From Colwellia sp. (lineage in GTDB: Bacteria > Pseudomonadota > Gammaproteobacteria > Enterobacterales > Alteromonadaceae): a stretch of 64,000 nt of DNA. The stretch is taken from contig JABSOY010000014.1 in the NCBI GenBank assembly GCA_013215385.1, positions 1 through 64,000 on the forward strand. The letters run 5' to 3'. The translations under genes and the position numbers were made by a program. Below, one piece after another: positions 9,908-18,181 of the stretch. Position 1 is the first letter of the stretch; the number at the start of each line of letters is the position of its first letter. Under the pieces are notes generated by a model. That model had not been told where the DNA came from. It did no database searches and saw only the letters and a list, made by a program, of their open reading frames with translations.

Positions 9908-10645
9908 TTATTTTATGCGATTTGATTTTCTGCGATTAATTAATCCAATAAGGCCAAGTCCAAATATTGCAAAAGTAGATGGTTCTGGAACATCGGTTGT
10001 TGGTGCTTGAATTTCAGTAAGAGTGACTTCGTTTATATAGAGTGTTGAACCATATCCATCAGGCATGCTGAATTGATCAATGCCTACATTCAATTGAGCG
10101 TCGAAAAACCAATCAGAAGTATTGGTAAATGAACTATCAAGTTCAAAAGTAAGGAAATCTCGATAAAAACCATCAATACTCGTTTGGTCAACTAAAAATG
10201 AATCTTTAGTTCCTGCTTCATCGTAATAATTTCCCACCCCGTCAAATAACCCGAAAAGAAAATAATCAGCTACAAACAAAGGGTCTGCGCTTGTTCCTTC
10301 GCTTCCTACTTCAAAATCAATAGTTAATACCCATGTACTCCCTATATTACCAGTGAAATCTAATCCATTAGATAGTGTATTAGCAAACCATGATTCGCTT
10401 ATTGGTGTACCAAACGGATCTCCTGCGGTATCAAAATAATCTACGTTTAATGCCGCTCGACAACCAGTAACTTGCACATCAATTTCAAAATCATTGCCTA
10501 ATGAAACATCACCTGCACCATCGGTATCTTTTTGCCATCCGCTATAATCACAGCTAGAAAAATCACCATTTTGAATTACACTCGCGAAGCTAGCCTGGCA
10601 GGTTAGCAAAGCCAAAATTATGGCTATTGTTTTTATTCTATTCAT
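9908..10645 (-). CDS. PEP-CTERM sorting-domain protein
   Basis: I place the start at 10645, where MNRIKTIAIILALLTCQASFA forms a signal peptide and GGGAT precedes the ATG; a longer in-frame extension to 10768 lacks this logic. The product is 245 residues. The C-terminus is VPEPSTFAIFGLGLIGL followed by NRRKSNRIK: the PEP motif, a hydrophobic helix and a basic tail recognised by exosortase EpsH/XrtA-type enzymes. The mature part begins with NGDFSSCDYSGWQKD, as in carbohydrate-binding-like PEP-CTERM proteins. First gene of a likely operon with the giant hydrolase 21 bases downstream. No exosortase gene lies in the window. Confidence 0.85.
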   Translation of the reverse strand: MNRIKTIAIILALLTCQASFASVIQNGDFSSCDYSGWQKDTDGAGDVSLGNDFEIDVQVTGCRAALNVDYFDTAGDPFGTPISESWFANTLSNGLDFTGNIGSTWVLTIDFEVGSEGTSADPLFVADYFLFGLFDGVGNYYDEAGTKDSFLVDQTSIDGFYRDFLTFELDSSFTNTSDWFFDAQLNVGIDQFSMPDGYGSTLYINEVTLTEIQAPTTDVPEPSTFAIFGLGLIGLINRRKSNRIK

Positions 10646-10959
10646 GTTTGTATCCCTATTATTTTTCTTAACAGTTAATTCCGTCACTATGATTAATGGT
10701 GCTTGAAAATCCTTTTTTGTTGCCAATAGATATCCAGTGAATACAAAAGGCTTTATGTTTAATTGCATTCATTTGGTAATGAGTAAAGTAATGTACTTGG
10801 ATATTTAATGCTCTAACATCCGATTAGGCTACACAAAAAAGATGTATTAAACATCAACAATAATTGCAATAATGAAAAATAAATTTTGCGTTTTTTTTGT
10901 AAAGCGCAGTCGCATAACATTTTGTTTTCGAAGTTTATTTACTAATCAAGGAGTGGATT
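10646..10959. other. divergent regulatory region between the PEP-CTERM operon and the ECF sigma factor gene
   Basis: This AT-rich segment of 314 bases carries both outward promoters. A weak sigma-54-like element lies at 10721-10736 on the minus strand. For the rightward sigma-factor gene I see no clear -35/-10 pair. The ribosome site AAGGAG is at 10948-10953, followed by a TTG start. Confidence 0.45.
10721..10736 (-). promoter_or_regulatory. weak candidate sigma-54 promoter of the PEP-CTERM operon
   Basis: On the minus strand TGGATATCTATTGGCA keeps the invariant GG and GC dinucleotides at the correct ten-base gap but departs from the consensus at several other positions. It is about 76 bases before the start codon, nearly the same distance as the better sites before the other two PEP-CTERM genes. 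The spacing is the main reason to list it. Confidence 0.3.
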
Positions 10960-11514
10960 TTGAGTACTACACTTTCAGAGTTGCTAACTACTGATACATC
11001 ATTAAAATCGTTGTTTCAAAACATGGCAGATCTAGAGATTGCCGCTTTAGTAAGAAAAAAAAGAAAAAATATCGCTCTTGCTCATGGTATATCAGCAGAC
11101 GACCTGGCAACTAGCTCCCTAGTTTCTGAGTCCCTCCTAAAAATATTACAAACTAAATATAATTGGGATGGCTGTGCGAGTGAATTAAGACGAAAAATGT
11201 CATTGATTGTGATGCATCGTATTATTGATAAATGCAAATTACAGCAGCAGGAAATAAGTTTGAAGGAGCACGTAAAAACTGATACTTCTCATTTACATGA
11301 TGCCATTTTAGAAAAAAATCATTCGGTACTTGCTAAAGAAATAGAATTGCTCGCGCAGCGTTATCCTGACGAAGCTCATGCTATCACATTAAAAATATAT
11401 CAAAGCTTCCCTATTTCGGAAATTGCCATTGCATTAAATTGCTCAGCTCGAAAAGTAGATACGTTATTGAAAGAAGCCAAAAAAAAATTAGAAATAAGAA
11501 TGAAAGGTTTATAA
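10960..11514 (+). CDS. ECF-type sigma-70 family RNA polymerase sigma factor
   Basis: A 184-residue protein starting at a TTG codon six bases after AAGGAG. The N-terminal half (roughly residues 15-95, with LATSSLVSESLLKIL and a helix rich in Arg/Lys) fits sigma region 2. The C-terminal half (about 125-180) is a helix-turn-helix of region 4 type, with FPISEIAIALNCSARKVDTL. It resembles the ECF group encoded beside Ser/Thr kinases in planctomycetes and proteobacteria. The stop is 3 bases before the kinase start, so the two are co-transcribed and probably coupled. Targets are unknown; the divergent PEP-CTERM/hydrolase operon is the obvious candidate. Confidence 0.8.
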   Translation: MSTTLSELLTTDTSLKSLFQNMADLEIAALVRKKRKNIALAHGISADDLATSSLVSESLLKILQTKYNWDGCASELRRKMSLIVMHRIIDKCKLQQQEISLKEHVKTDTSHLHDAILEKNHSVLAKEIELLAQRYPDEAHAITLKIYQSFPISEIAIALNCSARKVDTLLKEAKKKLEIRMKGL

Positions 11515-11517
11515 GCT

Positions 11518-13773
11518 ATGGGGTCAACCATGAAAAACAAGGATGATGTTGATGACTGGATCAGCCATTTTAGTAACGATATACTTGATAAAGTATATGA
11601 AAATTACTCTCAACACGACATTGAAGATTATATCGGCTTAGAAATTCCTCCATATAGAATTGAGTCTCTATTAAATATTGGTGGGTTTTCCGCCGTATTC
11701 CTAGCTAAACGTATTGATAAGCTAATAACAAGACATGTGGCAATTAAAGTAATCTTGCCTGAATTTATAGGTATGTTAAATCAAATCAATATAAAAGAGG
11801 AATTAGGAAAGTTAAGTATATTAAATCACGGAAACATAGCGCATACATATGATGCAGGGTATTTACCCGATGGCGAAATATATATTGCGATGGAGTACAT
11901 TCCAGGCTCGAATATAGTCAAACATGTGAATGATAATCAACTTTCAATAAAGAAAATAAATAATTTATTTTTACAAATAGCTAGAGCGGTACAGTATGCG
12001 CATGAAAGGGGGATCACTCACAATGACATAAAACCAAGTAACATTCTTATGCAGGATGAAAATCAAATTAAATTACTGGACTTTGGCATTTCAAAACAAC
12101 TCAACACTGAAGATGAAAACTCTTTATTAACAAGTATTTATGGCTCTGCCTATTCTGCCCCATATGCTAGCCCAGAGCAGGTAAACAACAGCAAGTTAAC
12201 TGAACGTTCAGATGTATATTCTTTGGGGATGTTATTAGCAACGTTATTTACAAAGAAAACATTACCTGCAGATATAAACAAAAAAAAGTTACTGCAAACA
12301 TTGGAAAAAAAACTTCCAAATGATTTGATTGAAATAATAAAAAAATGTCTACAATTTAACTCTGATGATAGATATACCTCAGTTATAGCATTAAGTGATG
12401 ATATTTACCGCTTCCAACAGAATTTGCCCATATTAGCAAAGCCTTATTCTCTGCCGTATGCATTGAAAAAATTTGCGCAACGTTTTCCTATTTTTAGCGG
12501 CTCTGCCATTGTAGCCACTATTACTGTTTCAGTGCTTGCACTCAGTTTATATTCTTCACTGCATAAAGTGACCTATGAGAAAGAAACTGCGCTAGCATTT
12601 TCTAGCATTATGCAAAATATAATTGCTTTGGCTGATCCTTCTACGGAGCAGAGTTTTAAAGTGACGGGTGATAACTTACTTACTTCAGTAATTAGAGAGG
12701 TCGATAACAATAAAAAATTGAATGAGCCTGCAAAACTGGTGTTAAAAAGTCAGCTACTGATGTCCCTTATTCACAATAATAGATACGAAAACACACAACC
12801 GATTGTTGAATACATTGTTCCTGAATTCAAAAGACGTTTTGAGCAGTTAACTAAAGGCGAAAAACAATTTATAGCTGTCACCTTAGCCTATTATTTCAAC
12901 CATCTAGGTGAACAACAAAAATTAGATCTTTATATTGATATCGCCGTGAGAAATAAGACCGCAGATTATCCCGCGACAGACCCGTCGTATGTCAATGCGA
13001 TGATCGTTTATTCATTATCAAACAAGTCGAAAAATAAAGAGTTAATTGACTTTACACAAAATATAATCATCAATGACAGCCGGTTTCCAAAGGAGTATTT
13101 GGCAGATATACAATACTTAATGGCGACTAGTTACAGAGAACTTGGGATGACGGACTTTTCTATAAAGTACATCAAGAAGGCCATTGAAACGATAAAAGGG
13201 CAAAGTAACCCTCAAAAAAAACTCTCTTATTATTATTCTGGTTTAGGTAGAACACTCGTTGACGCAGAGCAATACAAAGAAGCTGAAGCATACTTCATAA
13301 AAGCAATTGATTTATCAAAAAGTGTAGATGGAGAAAACTCTGAAATATATATGGTAAACGTCAATGATATGGCTTCGCTATATTTGAATACAGAGCAGTA
13401 TGATAAAGCGATTGAAAATTATACTATTGTATATAATTGGATCACGAAAAACTTTGGTAAAGAAAATATCAATAGCGCAACGTTAGCATTCAATCTTTGC
13501 CTATGTTACGAGGAGCTTGAAAATACAAAAAAAACACTTAAGTATTGTAACGAAGCAGAGGGAACGTTTAATCGAATACAGCCAGATCATCAGTATAGGG
13601 TTAGGTCACTGTTAGTTTCTGCTGAAACATATATAAACATAGGTAGGCTTAACGATGCAGAGCAACTTTTTACTCAACTGGAGTTACTCAAAGATCTAAC
13701 GCCAGAGAAAATAAAAAACCAATATACTCGTCTTATTACTCTTTTGGCTAAAAAAAGAAAAATTTCGATTTAA
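11518..13773 (+). CDS. transmembrane Ser/Thr protein kinase with C-terminal TPR domain
   Basis: 751 residues. An N-terminal Hanks-type kinase: glycine loop GGFSAVF (~54-60), lysine in VAIKV (~75), catalytic loop HNDIKPSN (~167-174), LDFGIS (~187-192) and SPEQ (~218). The Arg of the usual HRD triad is Asn, so it is a non-RD kinase. One membrane segment (~323-348) links the kinase to a C-terminal part with tetratricopeptide-like helices, clearest at ~545-660 (YYSGLGRTLVDAEQYKEAEA). The kinase should be cytoplasmic and the TPR part periplasmic. The ATG at 11518 is followed by another at 11530; the ribosome site AAAGG fits the first better. It follows the ECF sigma gene by 3 bases and may control it by phosphorylation (inference). 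Confidence 0.85.
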   Translation: MGSTMKNKDDVDDWISHFSNDILDKVYENYSQHDIEDYIGLEIPPYRIESLLNIGGFSAVFLAKRIDKLITRHVAIKVILPEFIGMLNQINIKEELGKLSILNHGNIAHTYDAGYLPDGEIYIAMEYIPGSNIVKHVNDNQLSIKKINNLFLQIARAVQYAHERGITHNDIKPSNILMQDENQIKLLDFGISKQLNTEDENSLLTSIYGSAYSAPYASPEQVNNSKLTERSDVYSLGMLLATLFTKKTLPADINKKKLLQTLEKKLPNDLIEIIKKCLQFNSDDRYTSVIALSDDIYRFQQNLPILAKPYSLPYALKKFAQRFPIFSGSAIVATITVSVLALSLYSSLHKVTYEKETALAFSSIMQNIIALADPSTEQSFKVTGDNLLTSVIREVDNNKKLNEPAKLVLKSQLLMSLIHNNRYENTQPIVEYIVPEFKRRFEQLTKGEKQFIAVTLAYYFNHLGEQQKLDLYIDIAVRNKTADYPATDPSYVNAMIVYSLSNKSKNKELIDFTQNIIINDSRFPKEYLADIQYLMATSYRELGMTDFSIKYIKKAIETIKGQSNPQKKLSYYYSGLGRTLVDAEQYKEAEAYFIKAIDLSKSVDGENSEIYMVNVNDMASLYLNTEQYDKAIENYTIVYNWITKNFGKENINSATLAFNLCLCYEELENTKKTLKYCNEAEGTFNRIQPDHQYRVRSLLVSAETYINIGRLNDAEQLFTQLELLKDLTPEKIKNQYTRLITLLAKKRKISI

Positions 13774-14169
13774 AAACAACTGAAAATAACAACTTTAGTT
13801 ATCCCCCCAGTAAACATCAATTGAATTTAAAAGAATAATTTTATTATGTAAGTTTAGCAGAAATGAAAATTAGCCTAATAGAAGAATAGAGGAGTTACCT
13901 CTAATGACTCCCACTTTCCCAGCTCATATTAAGATGCTATCCCATAGTTTATTTTTACTATTCCTTTATTAATTTTTATTTTAGTACAGTGGAGTCCTTT
14001 TAGTTCAGAGGTGTTTTTTGCGTACCAACTCAAACACAAAGATACATTACTAAGTAAATACAAATAGATACCGTGCAAGTTAAGTTCAGTGAGCGACTTT
14101 ATAATATGAAATGAATATATTGGCTATAAGTTAATTTACATTCTAATGATGAAAATTATCTTAGTATAT
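13774..14169. other. noncoding stretch between convergent genes
   Basis: AT-rich DNA between the kinase stop and the stop of the mer-linked barrel gene. I see no ORF of note and no perfect terminator hairpin, although both flanking genes should end here. Confidence 0.4.
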
Positions 14170-14904
14170 TCAAAAATGAAACCCGGTACTTAACATGATA
14201 CTTAATTCATTATTGTTGCTTAAATTTTTAACAAATCCAGCTTCAATAACCCATGTTGGATTCACCCATTGAAGGCCAATAGTAACTTGGTGCGTTATTT
14301 CATTTCCTTCCTGCCATCTTCCATTAAGTTCTGCAACTAGGTGTAATTCAGGTTCTATACCCCAATCAGGATAAACTGACGGTGATAAACGATATTGCCA
14401 AGATAAATCATATCTACCACTGTCAGGGCGGCTATCAACACCAACTTGATAGAGTGCATCAATATCGAATTCATATCTGTCTTTAAAAAAGGTGTAAACA
14501 AATCCTGCTTGTGCCGCAGGATCTCGATTATTGTCATTAGGAACTATGGCTCCAGCTAATAATGCCAACCTTGACGTGCCTGAAAAAAAGTCATCACGTA
14601 TGACAGTGTGACGATATAAAGCAGATAGATCTCCAAATCGTCTTTCATCATTAGCCGTTATTTTGTAGGGAATTCCAAAGAGCATAGCTTGATCATTGCT
14701 AAGACCATAGGCAACACTTGTGATTAAATTGTCGCTGTCACCACCGGTTAGGTGCTCATATGAAAACCTTATAACATAACCATGTTTATCAATAGGTAAA
14801 GCGACAAATGACCTTAACCCCATACTGTTAGTATTTTGAACAATAAGTAATGATAATAATATGAAACTAGTTGTCGTTGTAAGGCTGTTCTTTCGCTTCT
14901 TCAT
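14170..14904 (-). CDS. probable outer-membrane beta-barrel protein of the mer-like operon
   Basis: 244 residues. The start at 14904 gives a signal-peptide-like N-terminus (KKRKNSLTTTTSFILLSLLI). The rest is rich in alternating hydrophobic strands (YVIRFSYEHL, LHLVAELNGRW, QVTIGLQWV) and ends in the aromatic GFHF typical of barrels inserted by BAM. Its start overlaps the merP 3' end by 38 bases, so it is translated from the same mRNA. No specific family was recognised. By context it could be a metal-related outer-membrane protein; a later internal start at the MGLRSF position is possible but would lose the signal peptide. Confidence 0.55.
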   Translation of the reverse strand: MKKRKNSLTTTTSFILLSLLIVQNTNSMGLRSFVALPIDKHGYVIRFSYEHLTGGDSDNLITSVAYGLSNDQAMLFGIPYKITANDERRFGDLSALYRHTVIRDDFFSGTSRLALLAGAIVPNDNNRDPAAQAGFVYTFFKDRYEFDIDALYQVGVDSRPDSGRYDLSWQYRLSPSVYPDWGIEPELHLVAELNGRWQEGNEITHQVTIGLQWVNPTWVIEAGFVKNLSNNNELSIMLSTGFHF

Positions 14905-15187
14905 TAGAAATCACCGTTACTTTTGTTGGCGTAAATCCAGAGTCTAATATAGCTTGCTTAATCATTTCTATTGTTGGTAATTTTGAATCTGTTTCTAATC
15001 GTACTTTCTTCATTTTCATGCTGACATCTACTTTTGATACACCAGCCATTTTATTGAATTTTCGATTTAAGGTATCAACACATAAAGCGCAGGTCATTCC
15101 GTGTACTTCAACTTCTATTGTCTTGGCGTTGACTGAAAATGTAATAGATAAAGCAGCAAGTAAGGGTAATAATAAAAATATTTTCAT
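14867..15187 (-). CDS. merP: MerP-like periplasmic heavy-metal-binding protein
   Basis: 106 residues. A signal peptide (MKIFLLLPLLAALSITFSVNA) is followed by one heavy-metal-associated (HMA) domain: IEVEVHGMTCALCVDTLNRK with the CxxC metal site (GMTCALC), then a ferredoxin-like fold ending ILDSGFTPTKV. In mer systems MerP binds Hg(II) in the periplasm and passes it to MerT. It lies directly after merT with a 14-base gap and overlaps the next gene. The C-terminal tail after the HMA domain is longer than in Tn21 MerP. Confidence 0.85.
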   Translation of the reverse strand: MKIFLLLPLLAALSITFSVNAKTIEVEVHGMTCALCVDTLNRKFNKMAGVSKVDVSMKMKKVRLETDSKLPTIEMIKQAILDSGFTPTKVTVISNEEAKEQPYNDN

Positions 15188-15201
15188 TGTTTAATTCTCT
15201 T

Positions 15202-15597
15202 TCATAGGTCAAGGAAGTTTCGAATGGGTAATAAAAGATAACTAGAGAAAAACCCAATAAACCAGATAATTGAACTTATCCAAAAAATTCTTTTGTTCCA
15301 TAGTTTTGATTTTTTACAAAGTTCAGCTAAGGCAGGATCAGAAGGACAATGCTGATTAGGCCGCCAGATAACCCAAGCTAAAACCATCAAAATTAGAGCC
15401 GCTATTGATAGTGTCCAAACCTTATGTTCAGCAAGAAACATCAGCTCTGGTATGTTGTAATTTAAACTGGCAACTACCGCACCAAAACCTAATGTCACTA
15501 ACAAAATAGGTAAGGCACAGCACAGCAATGTTCCACTAGCCACGAAAAGTGTTATCCACCTTAGGTATGGTTTGTCTGTTATTTTATGTTCAGACAT
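15202..15597 (-). CDS. merT: MerT-like mercuric ion transport protein
   Basis: I take the ATG at 15597 (MSEHKITDKPYLRW), not the longer frame, because it follows the preceding gene's stop by one base. The 131-residue product has an early paired cysteine in a helix (GTLLCCALPILLVTLGFG), two further hydrophobic helices, and a cytoplasmic loop with CPSDPALAELC, matching MerT, which takes Hg(II) from MerP across the inner membrane. It lies between the GDCCVxC gene and merP. No merA follows, so ions that enter are not obviously reduced by a neighbour. Confidence 0.85.
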   Translation of the reverse strand: MSEHKITDKPYLRWITLFVASGTLLCCALPILLVTLGFGAVVASLNYNIPELMFLAEHKVWTLSIAALILMVLAWVIWRPNQHCPSDPALAELCKKSKLWNKRIFWISSIIWFIGFFSSYLLLPIRNFLDL

Positions 15598-15598
15598 T

Positions 15599-15820
15599 TT
15601 AGCCCCCACAACCTGTACATGAACCACTTTCTTGTATGGGTGGGCATGGAACTGACCCATAGGAGCAAAAAACACAACAATCCCCTTTAAGAGGTTTTAG
15701 TAGCTTTTTACAAGCAGCACATTCATGAAACCAAAGGCAAGCATCGGTTGGCATTTCAAGTAACTCTTTATGCTTACACTCAGGGCATATTAATTCTGAG
15801 CCAGTGATAATTTCGGTCAT
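15599..15820 (-). CDS. GDCCVxC domain protein, first gene of the mer-like operon
   Basis: A 73-residue cysteine-rich protein. CPECKHK at residues ~14-20 looks like a zinc-knuckle half. It is followed by ACLWFHECAACKKLLKPLKG, then the family signature GDCCVFCSYGSVPCPPIQ and a C-terminal CTGCGG. Members of the GDCCVxC family, some of them selenoproteins, recur near mercury and metal genes (family knowledge); the role is unproven, perhaps a metal carrier or sensor. AAGGAT lies before the ATG. It is the promoter-proximal gene under the divergent MerR site and is followed by merT after one base. Confidence 0.8.
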   Translation of the reverse strand: MTEIITGSELICPECKHKELLEMPTDACLWFHECAACKKLLKPLKGDCCVFCSYGSVPCPPIQESGSCTGCGG

Positions 15821-15845
15821 AGACGATCCTTAATGTGTTTATGCT

Positions 15846-15876
15846 AGTATAGAACCTGTAGTAACTATAGGTTCAA
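15846..15876 (-). promoter_or_regulatory. MerR-type promoter and operator
   Basis: On the minus strand -35 TTGAAC and -10 TATACT are separated by 19 bases, the overlong spacer typical of promoters that MerR activates by untwisting DNA. The spacer holds a dyad at 15852-15874 with half-sites GAACCTGTAG and CTATAGGTTC. The site lies between merR and the divergent operon, 26 bases before the GDCCVxC start. It probably also represses merR. Confidence 0.9.
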
Positions 15877-15885
15877 GGATTTTGT

Positions 15886-16314
15886 ATGAATGATGTAAAA
15901 TATTCTATTGGTCAGCTTGCCAAAGAATCAGGCTGTAAGGTTGAAACTGTTCATTACTATGAAAAAATAGGCTTAATGCCAGAACCACCGAGAACTGAAG
16001 GGGGACACAGAGTGTTTGCCTTTTCTCATGTAAAGCGATTGAATTTTATCAGACGCAGCCGAGAGCTAGGTTTTAAGATTGAGCAGATTAAAGATCTGCT
16101 TAAATTTATTGATGAACCTAATCACTATTGCGGTGAAGTTAGAGCGATGGCAATGCTACAAGCTAGAGCTGTACAAGAGAAAATAGACGATTTACAGCGT
16201 CTTAAAGTCGCATTAAACGAAATGGTTCTTAAATGTAAAGATAGCAATAACTCTATAGATGATTGCCCTATTGTCGATGCACTCTTTACCAAGCAAGTAG
16301 CAGAACAAATATAA
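15886..16314 (+). CDS. merR: MerR family regulator, mercury type
   Basis: 142 residues. The N-terminal winged helix-turn-helix runs YSIGQLAKESGCKVETVHYYE, then GGHRVFAF and LGFKIEQIKDLL. A dimerisation helix follows. Cysteines occur at 82 (NHYCGEV), 117 (LKCKDS) and 127 (DDCPIVDAL). The Hg(II)-binding triad of Tn501 MerR is C82, C117 and C126, so all three ligands are kept with one extra residue in the loop. The ATG begins 12 bases after the operator dyad. This makes Hg(II) the most likely inducer, although related thiol-binding metals cannot be excluded. Confidence 0.9.
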   Translation: MNDVKYSIGQLAKESGCKVETVHYYEKIGLMPEPPRTEGGHRVFAFSHVKRLNFIRRSRELGFKIEQIKDLLKFIDEPNHYCGEVRAMAMLQARAVQEKIDDLQRLKVALNEMVLKCKDSNNSIDDCPIVDALFTKQVAEQI

Positions 16315-16450
16315 AGTGCAGCATCTGAAGTGTTCGTTAACACTTAAAGTGAATGTTAAATAATAAGTCGTACCGTCCGCTGCTAACGTAGACATTAGAT
16401 GTAGATTAAAAATGTGCTACGGTCATTTCTCTATTTTATATTGCTAATAA

Positions 16451-17803
16451 TCATAATTTCACCGCTCTTTCAGGAATTGCCGACAGACTTGCGTAATAGA
16501 GCATTGCTTGATTATCATTTTCATCTTTTTCAATGACAAAATAAGATAATGAGTTTTTGAAGTAAAAGCTGTTGTCAGACATTGCTATGACTTCATAAGG
16601 TAGCCCATCATCTCTTTGAGAATACACACGCCCTTCTTCTTCAAATAATCGTCGAACTGAATTTTGACCTATTTGGTATTTTCCCATCATTTTTTTTAGC
16701 TGAGTATTTTCAATTTTCGAGGACTTAAATTCAGGGTACGAAATTCCCAATATTTCGGCAGATAACAATAATAATAATTTATGGGGGGTTGAAGGGCGTT
16801 CATTACTCAAAATTGCTATATAGGTATCCTGCTCAGGGAAATAAACGGCTGTCGTTGAAAAACCTGATGTTCCCCCATTATGAGCTATTACTTTATTCTT
16901 ATGAATTTCAAAATTATTAAGTCCTAATGCATATTGAGATTGCCGACCATCATTTAATTTAAATGGTGTAATCATTTGCCTATAACTGTTTAGTGAAATT
17001 AATTTGCCACTTGCCAACGAATGATACCAAACAGCCAAATCGTTCACCGTTGAAACCAATCCGCCAGCAGCATAACGCCATGAACTATCAACCCAATCTG
17101 CATTTTCGTAACCATCTATAGTTCGATGATAACCTGTAGCCCTATTAGGGATTATTTGAAGACCATCGTACTGACTATTATTCATCCCCAATTTTTTAAA
17201 AATATTTGTTTCTATAAATTCTGCGTAACTTTGACCGCTAACAACTTCGATTATTTTCCCTAACAGTACGTAGCCAATATTTGAATAACGCATTTTTTCA
17301 CCTGGTGAAAATTGCATTGGCTGCTCGGAAAATAGGGTCAACATTTCATCGACACTGATTGAAGATTTTCTTAGTTCTTGCAATTTTCTTCTATCAGGCA
17401 AATTTCTAGCAATTCCTGAGGTATGACTCATCAAATTTTCAATGGTAATTTCGTGACTTTCAGTTGGATAATTAGGAATATACTTGTGGATATTATCTTT
17501 AATCGACAACTTCCCTTGCTCTTGTAATATCAAGATTGCCGCACTGGTAAATTGCTTTGTAATAGAGGCAAGTTTAAAAACGCTATTAGTACTCATAGGA
17601 GTACCTAATTCAATATTAGCCATTCCATATGCACCGCTATAAATAGTTTTTCCTTGCGTTGTTACTATGTATGCTATTCCTGGTCCCTCTTTTTTAATAT
17701 TGTTCTTTAAGTATTTTTCAAAATTGTTAAATGATGTTGCAAGAGATTGATGGCTAAAAATCATAATTATTAGCACAATCAATTTATTTGAATTATTTTT
17801 CAT
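16451..17803 (-). CDS. class C beta-lactamase-like serine hydrolase (exported)
   Basis: I use the ATG at 17803 (MKNNSNKLIVLIIMIF...), four bases after AGGGAAT, giving 450 residues; a longer frame to 17854 lacks a ribosome site. It has a signal peptide ending near SLATS. Penicillin-binding/AmpC-fold motifs: SxxK in FKLASITKQF, YxN in RYSNIGY, and a H-x-G-like HNGGTSGFST. A C-terminal domain of ~100 residues follows, as in many of these peptidase/esterase homologues. The enzyme could act on peptides, esters or beta-lactams. It stands alone. Confidence 0.8.
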   Translation of the reverse strand: MKNNSNKLIVLIIMIFSHQSLATSFNNFEKYLKNNIKKEGPGIAYIVTTQGKTIYSGAYGMANIELGTPMSTNSVFKLASITKQFTSAAILILQEQGKLSIKDNIHKYIPNYPTESHEITIENLMSHTSGIARNLPDRRKLQELRKSSISVDEMLTLFSEQPMQFSPGEKMRYSNIGYVLLGKIIEVVSGQSYAEFIETNIFKKLGMNNSQYDGLQIIPNRATGYHRTIDGYENADWVDSSWRYAAGGLVSTVNDLAVWYHSLASGKLISLNSYRQMITPFKLNDGRQSQYALGLNNFEIHKNKVIAHNGGTSGFSTTAVYFPEQDTYIAILSNERPSTPHKLLLLLSAEILGISYPEFKSSKIENTQLKKMMGKYQIGQNSVRRLFEEEGRVYSQRDDGLPYEVIAMSDNSFYFKNSLSYFVIEKDENDNQAMLYYASLSAIPERAVKL

Positions 17804-17925
17804 AATATTCCCTGTATTTATACTAACTTCAAAGCATCCGTTTGTGTTGATCATTTGTCAGATAAGATTGATTTAAACTAGGTACTCACAATAACAAATA
17901 TCGTAAGGATAAATATGGAAATCTA

Positions 17926-18087
17926 ATGATGTATTGTGGCAAAAAAAAGGCATTTATTATTATATTATCTGCGGTCGAAATCATTGCTTTTATAGCACTA
18001 GATAGAGAGATATCATCTTCAACTATCAATACTTTTGTTGATCTATCGGACATCAAATTTAACTGTATGGTGCTTATTCACAAATAA
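17926..18087 (+). CDS. possible small membrane protein (53 residues)
   Basis: A short open frame starting with two ATG codons. It has a basic start (GKKK) followed by a hydrophobic run (AFIIILSAVEIIAFIAL). AAGGAT lies 15 bases before the first ATG, which is too far for a convincing ribosome site. No family recognised. It may be chance coding in AT-rich DNA. Confidence 0.2.
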   Translation: MMYCGKKKAFIIILSAVEIIAFIALDREISSSTINTFVDLSDIKFNCMVLIHK

Positions 18088-18128
18088 TAGAGCTAATGAT
18101 TACTGATTTAGGTGATATGTTCACAAAA

Positions 18129-18148
18129 AAGCACCCTAACGGGTGCTT
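18129..18148. terminator. hairpin terminator
   Basis: AAGCACCC and GGGTGCTT around a four-base loop, with A-rich DNA on one side. It lies 34 bases past the stop of the leftward 116-residue gene and can serve that strand. Confidence 0.65.
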
Positions 18149-18181
18149 TAATATTAATATATTACGTCAATGCTCTGAAAA

